Assembly: GCA_004292675.1 (NCBI GenBank)
Contig: RDXO01000017.1
Coordinates: 45,405 to 109,404 of the forward strand
Reading direction: 5' to 3'
Length of the DNA: 64,000 bases
DNA from: Alphaproteobacteria bacterium
GTDB lineage: Bacteria > Pseudomonadota > Alphaproteobacteria > Rickettsiales > UBA998
Positions 26,176 to 34,454 of the stretch are shown here, piece after piece. Under the pieces are notes generated by a model that saw nothing but the letters and a program-made list of their open reading frames with translations, had not been told where the DNA came from and searched no databases. The translations under genes and the position numbers were made by a program. Each line of letters starts with the position of its first letter. The first letter of the stretch is position 1.

Positions 26176-26889
26176 ATGCAGCACGCCGCCATGATACACC
26201 AGCTTGTCAAAGAATTTCCTGTAGGTGATGAAAGTATCCGCGTGCTACATGCCATTGATGCGGAGATTCGCATGGGGGAACTTACCATGTTGGTAGGGCC
26301 TTCGGGTTGTGGAAAAACCACGCTTATTTCAGCAATTTCAGGGATTTTATCCGCAACAAGCGGTGAAATTGATATTCTTGGTCATCGTTTAAGCAGCATG
26401 AGCGATAAACAAAAAGTGTTATTTCGTCGTGAATTGATTGGGTTTATTTTTCAGCAATATAATTTGCTTCCTGCACTCACGGCAGCAGAAAATGCGGCGA
26501 TGCCCCTCATTGCAGCGGGGCTATCGCATAACGAAGCGGTGCGCCGTGCAACAGAGATTTTGCAACATATCGGGATGAACGGGCAGACGGAAAAATTACC
26601 ACGTCAGCTTTCAGGTGGGCAACAGCAGCGTGTGGCGATTGCACGTGCGTTGGTGCATAATCCGAAGCTGATTGTGTGTGATGAACCAACAGCAGCACTT
26701 GATGCTAAAACAGGTCATGCCGTGATGGAGATTTTACGCACCATTGCCAATGATACGCATCGTGCTGTGCTGATTGTCACCCATGATAATCGTATTTATC
26801 CCTTTGCTGATCGCATTCTTGAGATGAGTGATGGGCGCATTATTGGTGATTATACGGCTGAGGCTTTTATGTTGAAGGAGAAATCATGA
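26176..26889 (+). CDS. ABC exporter ATP-binding protein, DevA/LolD-like
   Basis: 237 aa. Walker A is GPSGCGKTT (about residue 42), Q-loop [10 protein letters not shown], signature [15 protein letters not shown], Walker [12 protein letters not shown] and the switch His in VTHDN. It powers the permease encoded just upstream (2-bp gap). The stop overlaps the next start by 4 bp (ATGA), which points to coupled translation. Confidence 0.94.
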   Translation: MQHAAMIHQLVKEFPVGDESIRVLHAIDAEIRMGELTMLVGPSGCGKTTLISAISGILSATSGEIDILGHRLSSMSDKQKVLFRRELIGFIFQQYNLLPALTAAENAAMPLIAAGLSHNEAVRRATEILQHIGMNGQTEKLPRQLSGGQQQRVAIARALVHNPKLIVCDEPTAALDAKTGHAVMEILRTIANDTHRAVLIVTHDNRIYPFADRILEMSDGRIIGDYTAEAFMLKEKS

Positions 26890-27797
26890 ACAAACGTACC
26901 ATTCTACCACGTTGGAAATTACCTTATATTGCCGTTCTCGGTAGCGTGTTTGCCCTTGCCTCCGTGCTTGGGCGCAGTGAACCTGAAGCCAAAACTCCGC
27001 AGGTTGCACCGCCTCAAGCAGAATATAAACAAAGCATTGCAGGTATTGGCGTGATTGAGCCAAAAAGCGAGTTGGTGAGTATTGGCGTGGAACTTTCTGG
27101 TGTGGTGCGTAACGTGATGGTGCAAGTGGGTGACGTTGTGAAGAAAGGGGATGTACTCTTTCGTCTTGATGAGCGTGACATTGATGCACAGATTGAAACG
27201 CTTGAGAAAAGTTTGATTTCTGCAAAGATACAAGCAGCAGATGCAGCAGCGCAATATGCCACGGTGACGGGGCTTGATGATATGCGCGCTGTGGCGAAAG
27301 ATGAGGTTAATCGTCGTCGTTATGCCAAGGAATTAGCCACTTCTCGCATTGAGGAAATCAAAGCGCAACTGAACCATGCACGCACCACCAAAGCGCGCTT
27401 GAGCGTCCGTGCGCCGATGGATGGTGAGGTGCTGGAAGTCAATGTCCGCCCTGGGGAATTTGCGAGTGCAGGCGCATTGCCGCAACCACTCATCCGTATG
27501 GGGGATGTAAGCACCGTGCATGTGCGTGTTGAGATTGATGAAGAATATGCCTCGCATATCGATGAGCATAGTAAGGCGCAAGCGATGCGGCGGGGCAATT
27601 CAGAGGAACGTCTACCACTCACGTTTGTACGGTTTGAGCCTTATATTAAGCCGAAGCAAAATCTGGCGGTAGCGAATCAAAGCGTGGATACGCGTGTGAT
27701 GCAAGTGATTTATGCTTTGCCACAAGGGAGCGTGAAGATGTATATCGGGCAGCAGATGGATGTATTTATTGATCATAATGAAGCGGGGATGCCATGA
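26886..27797 (+). CDS. Periplasmic membrane-fusion protein, HlyD/DevB-like
   Basis: 303 aa. An N-terminal membrane anchor (about 12-30) is followed by the lipoyl-like half GIGVIEPKSELVSIGVELSGVV, a short coiled-coil hairpin (about 95-165), then the returning lipoyl half RAPMDGEVLEVNVRPGE and a beta-barrel domain (VHVRVEIDEEYASHI). It bridges the inner-membrane ABC pump and the outer-membrane channel. Its ends overlap both neighbouring genes by 4 bp. Confidence 0.9.
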   Translation: MNKRTILPRWKLPYIAVLGSVFALASVLGRSEPEAKTPQVAPPQAEYKQSIAGIGVIEPKSELVSIGVELSGVVRNVMVQVGDVVKKGDVLFRLDERDIDAQIETLEKSLISAKIQAADAAAQYATVTGLDDMRAVAKDEVNRRRYAKELATSRIEEIKAQLNHARTTKARLSVRAPMDGEVLEVNVRPGEFASAGALPQPLIRMGDVSTVHVRVEIDEEYASHIDEHSKAQAMRRGNSEERLPLTFVRFEPYIKPKQNLAVANQSVDTRVMQVIYALPQGSVKMYIGQQMDVFIDHNEAGMP

Positions 27798-29166
27798 GAT
27801 TTTTGTATCTAGCTATGTTATGCTCTAGTCTCACACTGCTTTCTTCTTGTGCGCCGTTTGAATCATTGATGACGCAGGATGAACCTGTGGAGGAATCCAC
27901 ACCCATTATTCACAAAAATCGCTGGTGGCAAGCCTTTCATGATCCGTTGATGGATGCGCTCGCTGAGGAGATATTGGCACAAAATCTTGATATTAAAATC
28001 GCAAGCGCACGGGTGCGTGAGGCGCGTGCAGGTTTTGCTTTAGCTCAAGCATCGTTTCTTCCCGACATGAGTGCGAAAGGCACGGCATCCCGCACGAATA
28101 CGCCCATAGGTCTGGTGAAGCCTGCTTCCATTGCGCAAGGTGGTTTTGATGCAGCGTGGGAATGGGATTTGTTTGGTCAGATTGAGGCACAAGAAAATGC
28201 AGCGCAGCAACGCCTTAGTGCGAGTGAAGCGCGACGAGATGATGTGGTCAATAGCGTGATTGCAGAATTGATGCGTAGTATTGTGCAGAATTGATGCGTA
28301 GTATTGTCAACCTCAGGCAGGCGCAACAAACACTCGAAGAAAGCCGTGCTTTGCTTGATATTCACGATACGCAGATTACCTTAATTGCTGCACGTGCTAA
28401 GGCAGGATTAATCGATCATACGCTACTTACCCGTGCGCAGGCGGAACGCGCACAAACGGCAACGCAGCTTCCTATTGCTCAGGCAATGCATGATGGCGCG
28501 ATCTATCAGATAGAGCAGCTTATGGGCGTGCCATCAGGGGCATTGCGCGAACGCATTGTAAGCACACAAGGCGAACTTGCCGTACCACCCGCTTCGGAAA
28601 CAATCAACATCACACTTGAATCTATGCGTGATCGCCCCGATATTCGGTCTGCCCGCAGTGATATGTTAGCCGCAAAATCTGATCTTGCTAAAGCGGAAGC
28701 GGATCTGTGGCCGCGCATTAGCATTAAGAGCTTCTTCGGAGTACAAGAAGTTTCGGAAGGAGTACCTGTTGCCGCCAATCCCTTATGGTCGCTTTCAAGC
28801 GGTATCACCATGCCCATTTTGAATTTTGGTAGGTTGCATCGCGCCATTGATGCCGCCGATGCCCGCGCACAGAGTGCTATTGCGGGGTATGAACGTGCAA
28901 GCCTTATCGCTCTCGCGGAGACGAATACCGCACTAAGTGATTATTTGACAGGTATCAATGCATTGGAACATCAAGAAGATGCATTTGCGCTTCGCACGCA
29001 CACCGTGCAGCTTGCAACCACGCGCTATGATCGTGGGTTTACGGATATGACGGATCTGACAACGGCACAAAGTGAACTGAATCAGGCAACCTTATCGCTG
29101 ATTGCGCGCAAAGCAACTGTGGCTTATGCGTATATTCGCTTGCACAAGGCGCTTGGTGTTTTATAG
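27794..29166 (+). pseudogene. NodT/TolC-type outer-membrane efflux lipoprotein, split by a 23-bp tandem duplication
   Basis: The 5' part (27794-28294, 166 aa) has a signal peptide with lipobox LLSSC, RWWQAFHDPLMDALAEEIL and repeated helical motifs of NodT family factors (WEWDLFGQIEAQENAA). The 3' part (28291-29166) resumes without loss (SIVNLRQAQQTLEES...) and ends YIRLHKALG. Between them the 23 bp at 28262-28284 are repeated at 28285-28307, adding two bases to the frame and a TGA. Removing one copy restores one frame of about 450 codons, normal for the family. The TGA overlaps an ATG (TGATG), so two fragments might still be made by reinitiation. The pump may lack its own exit channel unless the duplication reverts. 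Confidence 0.85.
28262..28307 (+). repeat. Exact 23-bp tandem duplication
   Basis: The 23-base unit starting GCAGAATTGATG occurs twice head to tail with no difference. Because 23 is not a multiple of three it shifts the frame of the NodT-like gene. Identity of the copies indicates a recent slip, or a reversible one. Confidence 0.95.
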
Positions 29167-29178
29167 TCGTCAAACGCG

Positions 29179-30489
29179 CTAGGGTGTAATCTGCACAAGT
29201 ACATGCTTCTTTTTGCCCACGGAAATCTTTAATGGCGCATGATCAATCTGCGTGATGAGGTCAATCGTTGCGGTTTCTTGCGTGATCACTATATCATTGA
29301 TACGCACGCCCCCCCCTTTGATTAATCGTCGTGCTTCGCTGCTGCTCGCTGCAAGCCCTGCGCGGTGCAGAAGCGTGAAATAGGGGAGTATGTGCGCCTG
29401 TTCCAATGATGCTAATGATAATGCGACTGTAGGCGTGTGCGCATCGGTCGTGCCTTGTTCAAAGAGTGCGCGTGCGGTAGCTTCGGCGGTTTGTGCCGCG
29501 TCGCGTCCGTGTAATAAGGCGGTGACTTCTGTTGCTAAGCGTTTTTTCGCTTCATTGATAGCAGCACCCTCAGATTGTTCTAGGGCATGTATGTCTGCAA
29601 GAGGTAGGGTAGTAAAGAGTCGCAAGAAACGTCCCACATCCGCATCATCAACATTGCGCCAAAATTGCCAATAATCATAGGGGCTTAGCAGTTCCGCATT
29701 GAGCCAAATTGCTCCATCAGCGGTTTTACCCATTTTTGCCCCTGATGCGGTGGTGAGTAGGGGGGTAGTGAGTCCAAACAGGTTTATTGCTTCATTTATC
29801 GGTGCGCCATCGGCTGCGATCAAGCGACGATGCAAATCTACTCCTTGCGTGATATTGCCCCATTGATCCGACCCGCCCATTTGCAAGCGGCATCCATGGC
29901 GTTGATAGAGTTCAGCAAAATCATAGGCTTGCAGAATCATGTAATTAAATTCTAAGAAGCTCAATTCTTGTTCGCGTTCAACGCGTTGGCGCACACTATC
30001 CATGGTCAACATGCGATTAATCGAAAAATGCCGTCCGACATCACGTAAAAATGCGATATAGTTTAAGGATAAAAGCCAATCGGCATTATCCACCATCACG
30101 GCATCATGCGCCTTATCCCCGAAGGTGAGATAATGGGTAAAGACGTGATGAATCCCCTTTTTATTCGCCTCAATGGTGGCATCATTCAAGATTGCGCGTG
30201 TTTTATCCTTGCCTGAAGGATCACCAACGCGTGTTGTGCCACTGCCCATGAGTACGACAGGTTTATGCCCTGCTTGCTGAAAATGATGCAGGATCATAAT
30301 CTGAATTAGGCTTCCCACATGCAAACTTGCAGCCGTACAATCAAAACCTATATATGCCGTGCGGGGCGTATGCGTGCGCTCTCCCTCAGTAAGCCATGCA
30401 TCCAAATTGTGCCAATCGGTGCATTGATGCACAAAGCCACGTTCAAGCAGAGTGCGAAGAAAAAGTGAGTTTGGCGTGGGGTAGTGCAT
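29179..30489 (-). CDS. tyrS: Tyrosine--tRNA ligase
   Basis: It charges tRNA-Tyr. The 436-aa product has the class I signature HVGSLIQI (HIGH equivalent), the tyrosine-site block [26 protein letters not shown], the KMSKS loop as KMGKTADG, and a C-terminal S4 RNA-binding domain ([17 protein letters not shown]). ATG 30489 has AAGGA 10 nt upstream; the frame is open 9 codons further. It is divergent from anmK, 43 bp between starts. Confidence 0.96.
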   Translation of the reverse strand: MHYPTPNSLFLRTLLERGFVHQCTDWHNLDAWLTEGERTHTPRTAYIGFDCTAASLHVGSLIQIMILHHFQQAGHKPVVLMGSGTTRVGDPSGKDKTRAILNDATIEANKKGIHHVFTHYLTFGDKAHDAVMVDNADWLLSLNYIAFLRDVGRHFSINRMLTMDSVRQRVEREQELSFLEFNYMILQAYDFAELYQRHGCRLQMGGSDQWGNITQGVDLHRRLIAADGAPINEAINLFGLTTPLLTTASGAKMGKTADGAIWLNAELLSPYDYWQFWRNVDDADVGRFLRLFTTLPLADIHALEQSEGAAINEAKKRLATEVTALLHGRDAAQTAEATARALFEQGTTDAHTPTVALSLASLEQAHILPYFTLLHRAGLAASSSEARRLIKGGGVRINDIVITQETATIDLITQIDHAPLKISVGKKKHVLVQITP

Positions 30490-30532
30490 AAAAATCCTTG
30501 GAAATAAACAGTGCATTCTTTATAGAGAGAAG

Positions 30533-31612
30533 ATGGAAAAAAGCAAGCATCCTCATCACATTCGCGCTTTGGGTATTATGAGTGGAACGTCACTCGATGC
30601 CATTGATTGCGCGCTCATCACCACGGATGGCATCAGCATCAGTGATTTTGGTGCGTGGGATATGTTCGTGATTGCGGAGGAGCTGCGGGAGCGTCTGTTC
30701 GGACTCATGCAGGGCAGAGGAGATGCGTTACTTATTGAACAGGATTATACGCGAGCAGTTGGGCAGGCTGTGCAGCAGTTTCTTGCGCGTCATCAGATTG
30801 ATGTGCGTACCCTCGATGTGATTGGCTTTCATGGTCAAACGATTGTGCATCGTCCGCATGAGGGGATGACATGGCAGTTAGGCAACCCCTCTTTGCTTGC
30901 TGAGATGGTGGGATGTGCGGTGGTAGCAGATTTTCGCCGTCGTGATATGGCAGCAGGGGGACAGGGTGCGCCCCTTGTGCCGCTCTATCATGCCGCTTTA
31001 GCGCATCATCATCCTAAGCCATGTGCCTTTATTAATATCGGCGGGATCGCTAATATCACCTACATGCATGAGGATGTGATTTATGCGTGGGATGTTGGGA
31101 TGGGCAATGCCCTCATTAATGATTGGATGATGCAGCATACCGATTATGCCTATGATCATGAGGGTGCATGTGCGGCACAAGGCACGGTTGATGAACAACG
31201 TATTGCGGAAGTTTTAGCGCATCCATTTTTTGCAGCACCACCACCTAAATCATTGGATCGTTATAGTTTTACAGCGGAGTTTGTGCAAGATATGTCCCTA
31301 CATGATGGCGCAGCAACGCTGAGTGCCTTCACTGCCGAAGGCGTGGCGCGTACCTTGCAATGGATGCCACAACGACCAAAGGCATGGTGGATCGGTGGAG
31401 GCGGGCGATTGAATCATTGCGTGATGCAGATGATTGCTGAACGCACACAGATTCCTGCGTACCCCGTGGAACATTATGGTTGGCGTGGCGATGCCTTAGA
31501 GGCAGAGGCGTTTGCGTTTCTTGCAGCACGCAGTTTTTTTGGGCTTCCGATTAGTTTACCTACCACGACAGGGGTTGCCCATCCATGTGTGGGTGGCGGG
31601 TTGTATCGCTGA
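30533..31612 (+). CDS. anmK: Anhydro-N-acetylmuramic acid kinase
   Basis: It phosphorylates and opens 1,6-anhydroMurNAc during cell-wall recycling, giving MurNAc-6-phosphate. The 359 aa show GIMSGTSLDAIDCALI, VIGFHGQTIVHRP, ADFRRRDMAAGGQGAPLVPLYH, NIGGIANITY and IGGGGRLN, all family blocks of the sugar kinase fold. anmK-tyrS divergence is a familiar alphaproteobacterial arrangement. It converges on cheR with a gap of 16 bp. Confidence 0.95.
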   Translation: MEKSKHPHHIRALGIMSGTSLDAIDCALITTDGISISDFGAWDMFVIAEELRERLFGLMQGRGDALLIEQDYTRAVGQAVQQFLARHQIDVRTLDVIGFHGQTIVHRPHEGMTWQLGNPSLLAEMVGCAVVADFRRRDMAAGGQGAPLVPLYHAALAHHHPKPCAFINIGGIANITYMHEDVIYAWDVGMGNALINDWMMQHTDYAYDHEGACAAQGTVDEQRIAEVLAHPFFAAPPPKSLDRYSFTAEFVQDMSLHDGAATLSAFTAEGVARTLQWMPQRPKAWWIGGGGRLNHCVMQMIAERTQIPAYPVEHYGWRGDALEAEAFAFLAARSFFGLPISLPTTTGVAHPCVGGGLYR

Positions 31613-31628
31613 TCGTGGTCTCTATCTA

Positions 31629-32444
31629 TCACTGAGATTTAATGAAAAGTTGACGATGCTCAGGGTGACTGACGAGCATCGTAAGAGCAGGGGGAACGGT
31701 TTCGGCACTCCCCAAGAATAAATACCCCCCCGGATTAAGCACTTCATTCAGATACATTAGAGCTTTTTGCTTGGTGGGAGGGTCAAAATAAATGAGGACA
31801 TTACGGCAAAAAATAATATCAAACATGCCATGCGGACGCGCACTATTGAGTAGATTATGCTGCTTGAACGTCACCATTTTTTTAATATTATCTTTAATTT
31901 TCCAGCGTTGTTCAGGCATTTGTGAGAAATGTTTAATCAGCATGGGCATGGGCAAGCCACGTTGTACCTCAAACTGATTATAGATACCATCCTCCGCTTT
32001 TTTGAGGATTTGCTGATCAATATCACTAGCGAGAATGGATGCCCCCATCGATCCAACCCCCATGCGTTGTTCTTCCATCGTCATCGCAATAGAATAAGGT
32101 TCTTGTCCGCTTGAACATGCCGCGCACCAAATCGAGAGCGGGCGCGTGATGCCTCGTGTTTTGAAATCATGCAACACAACATCTTTGAGATACTGAAAGG
32201 GCTTGGTATCACGAAAAAATAAGGATTCATTGGTGGTCATTGCCTCAACAATTTCCTGCACCAAGAGGTTCGATGGTTTGCTTCGCATGATCGAGCCTAC
32301 AAAGGCAGATAAATCCTTATGTCCTCCTTTGGAGGCAATAGGCATCAAGCGCGATTCTAGGAGATAGACCTTATCTTCTGTCAAGTCGATCCCCGAATTC
32401 GTTTTGACGAGATTACGAATAAAAGCAAATTCTTGAGCTTGCAT
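31629..32444 (-). CDS. cheR: Chemotaxis protein methyltransferase CheR
   Basis: It methylates glutamates of chemoreceptors with SAM. The 271 aa have the N-terminal helical CheR domain, the SAM-site LSIWCAACSSGQEPYSIAM, ILASDIDQQILKKA, FDIIFCRNVLIYF and LGSAETVP. ATG 32444 overlaps the cheB stop (TAATG) and has GGAGG at 8 nt. It is the last gene of the che operon. Confidence 0.95.
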   Translation of the reverse strand: MQAQEFAFIRNLVKTNSGIDLTEDKVYLLESRLMPIASKGGHKDLSAFVGSIMRSKPSNLLVQEIVEAMTTNESLFFRDTKPFQYLKDVVLHDFKTRGITRPLSIWCAACSSGQEPYSIAMTMEEQRMGVGSMGASILASDIDQQILKKAEDGIYNQFEVQRGLPMPMLIKHFSQMPEQRWKIKDNIKKMVTFKQHNLLNSARPHGMFDIIFCRNVLIYFDPPTKQKALMYLNEVLNPGGYLFLGSAETVPPALTMLVSHPEHRQLFIKSQ

Positions 32445-33532
32445 TATTTGCCTCCCTCGCATAAACGTTTTATCTTTGAGCTTATATCTTTTAATGGTAA
32501 GATGTGATGTGCGATGCCTGCCTGAACTACTGCTTTGGGCATACCCCATACCACAGAGCTATCTTGATCTTGCGCAATGATGGTGCATCCTACTTGATGG
32601 GCGAGTTGCGCGCCTTTTAATCCATCATGCCCCATGCCTGTGAGTACGACCAATAGCAAGTGATGCCCATAACTTTCCACAAGAGATTCAATCATAGGAT
32701 CAGCGGCAGGACGACAAAAATTGACCATCTCCCCTTGATCAAGATGAATGCGTATACCCTCGCGTTGTTTGCTGACACGCATATGGTAATCTCCCGGTGC
32801 AATATAGGTGAGACCTTCGCGCACTAATTCCCCATCGGCACCTTCTTTGCAGGGTTTGCCACTGAGAGAACCTAGATTATTTGCTAAAATCACCGTGAAT
32901 GCTCGCGGCATATGTTGGGTGATAAAAATAGGAATATGTGTTAGTGAGTTTTTTAGATCCTCAAATACGGTGGCTAAGGCCTGAGGCCCGCCCGTGGACG
33001 ATGCGATAGCAACCGCATGAATGGGCGTTCCTGCGGGCTTGGTGCGTGCAGTTGCCGTGTGCGTAGAGGGGGTGGTATTGGTTCGTGGTGCGACGCGCAA
33101 TGGCGTAAGATCGGTAGGAGTTCCATATTCAGGATAAAGATCGTGAATTATGTGAATCAGCTCCCTAGAAAAACGATCCATTTCACCCGCTTCCCCCGAT
33201 GCAGGTTTTTGTACATAGGTTGTCGCACCAAGAGCCAGTACTTTTTTACCAATGTCTGAATCTTTTTTAGTGAGAGTCGATGCCATAATCACTTTGGTGT
33301 TGGGGCTGCAACGAACAATTTCAGGAAGTGCGCTTAAGCCATCCTTATTCGGCATTTCAATATCAAGGATCATAATATCAGGCTTATGTTGCTTGGCATG
33401 TTCAATAGCGACAACACCATCGGTTGCAGCACTCACCACCTGCAGATGGTCATGAGACTGCAACAAACGTGTGACGATGCCACGTATGATGCTTGAATCA
33501 TCAGCAATGCAAATGCGTAATGTTTTGGTCAT
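32444..33532 (-). CDS. cheB: Protein-glutamate methylesterase/glutaminase CheB
   Basis: It removes receptor methyl groups and adjusts adaptation. Residues 5-125 are a receiver with phospho-Asp in IMILDIEMPNKDG. A linker of Thr/Pro (about 145-170) leads to the esterase domain with its Ser in AIASSTGGPQAL, His in ITQHMPRAF and Asp in LTGMGHDGLKGA. 362 aa is the usual length. Its start overlaps the cheY stop by 4 bp and its stop overlaps cheR. Confidence 0.96.
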   Translation of the reverse strand: MTKTLRICIADDSSIIRGIVTRLLQSHDHLQVVSAATDGVVAIEHAKQHKPDIMILDIEMPNKDGLSALPEIVRCSPNTKVIMASTLTKKDSDIGKKVLALGATTYVQKPASGEAGEMDRFSRELIHIIHDLYPEYGTPTDLTPLRVAPRTNTTPSTHTATARTKPAGTPIHAVAIASSTGGPQALATVFEDLKNSLTHIPIFITQHMPRAFTVILANNLGSLSGKPCKEGADGELVREGLTYIAPGDYHMRVSKQREGIRIHLDQGEMVNFCRPAADPMIESLVESYGHHLLLVVLTGMGHDGLKGAQLAHQVGCTIIAQDQDSSVVWGMPKAVVQAGIAHHILPLKDISSKIKRLCEGGK

Positions 33533-33897
33533 GCTAAACCCAGCATTTCGAGTTTTCCGATGAGAATCTCTTTATCGAATGGTTTCATCACATATTCATT
33601 CGCACCTGCCATAAGGGCGTTTTGAATATAATCAAATGAGTTTTCTGTGGTGCAGAAAATGACGTTTGGCGTATCTCCTCCTTCAGGAACGCTACGTAAC
33701 CAACGTAAAAAATCGATACCATTCATGTTGGGCATATTCCAATCAAGCATGATTAAATCAGGCATACCATGTTCATTAATCCATGTTTGGGCGCATGTAC
33801 CATCTTCTGCTTCATCTACGGTAAATCCGAGAGGTTCTAAAAAACCCCGAGTGATTTTTCGTACTACTTTTGAGTCATCGACAATTAAGCAACGCAT
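33529..33897 (-). CDS. cheY: Chemotaxis response regulator CheY
   Basis: 122 aa, a single receiver domain: CLIVDDSKVVRKI with the acidic pocket, phospho-Asp in LIMLDWNMPNMNGIDF, Thr in FCTTENSFDYI and Lys in YVMKPFDKE. It receives phosphate from CheA and acts on the motor or another output. It is preceded by AGGAGAAC and followed by cheB with ATGA overlap. Confidence 0.94.
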   Translation of the reverse strand: MRCLIVDDSKVVRKITRGFLEPLGFTVDEAEDGTCAQTWINEHGMPDLIMLDWNMPNMNGIDFLRWLRSVPEGGDTPNVIFCTTENSFDYIQNALMAGANEYVMKPFDKEILIGKLEMLGLA

Positions 33898-33955
33898 CTT
33901 ATGTTCTCCTGCGTTATCAACTATAACGCGATTTCTTCAAGAATAAGTTAGTTTT

Positions 33956-34438
33956 TTATTGAAAATTTAGCAACGCGGTAATATCAAACAGCACTAATAA
34001 TTCTGATTCTAATTTTGTTACACCTGCGGCAAGTTCTCGCCATGATGCCTGAATGTTCACAGGTACTTTATCAATTTCATGGCTACTCAGTGAAAGTACA
34101 TCCCCCACGGAATCAACCAACAAACTATAGAGTTCATCATTATAGTCAATGACGACATGCATCGGGCGCGCACCTGTATCGCTACGTTCGGATATGCCCA
34201 AGCGACGACGCATATTGATCACTGTCACGATACGTCCACGAAGATTTAATGCACCTTCAATGACGCTTGGTGCTAGGGGAATGCGTGCAATCTGTTGCCC
34301 GCGCACAACGTCTTGCACCACCATCACCGAAGCACCAAATAATTGCCCGCCCACACGCATCGTCACAAAACTTTGCGGCGGGGATTGCTTCACAGCGGCA
34401 TCAGTGCCTTTTTTTAGTAACTGAACGGCGTTGCTCAT
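33956..34438 (-). CDS. cheW: Chemotaxis coupling protein CheW
   Basis: 160 aa; AAGGAG precedes the ATG. After a 22-residue lead-in the CheW domain runs to the end (FVTMRVGGQLFGASVMVVQDVV, RGRIVTVINMRRRLG, HVVIDYNDELYSLLVDSVGDVLSL). It couples CheA to receptors in the array. The next gene upstream is cheA, 16 bp away. Confidence 0.94.
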   Translation of the reverse strand: MSNAVQLLKKGTDAAVKQSPPQSFVTMRVGGQLFGASVMVVQDVVRGQQIARIPLAPSVIEGALNLRGRIVTVINMRRRLGISERSDTGARPMHVVIDYNDELYSLLVDSVGDVLSLSSHEIDKVPVNIQASWRELAAGVTKLESELLVLFDITALLNFQ

Positions 34439-34454
34439 AGTTAGGTTCTCCTTC

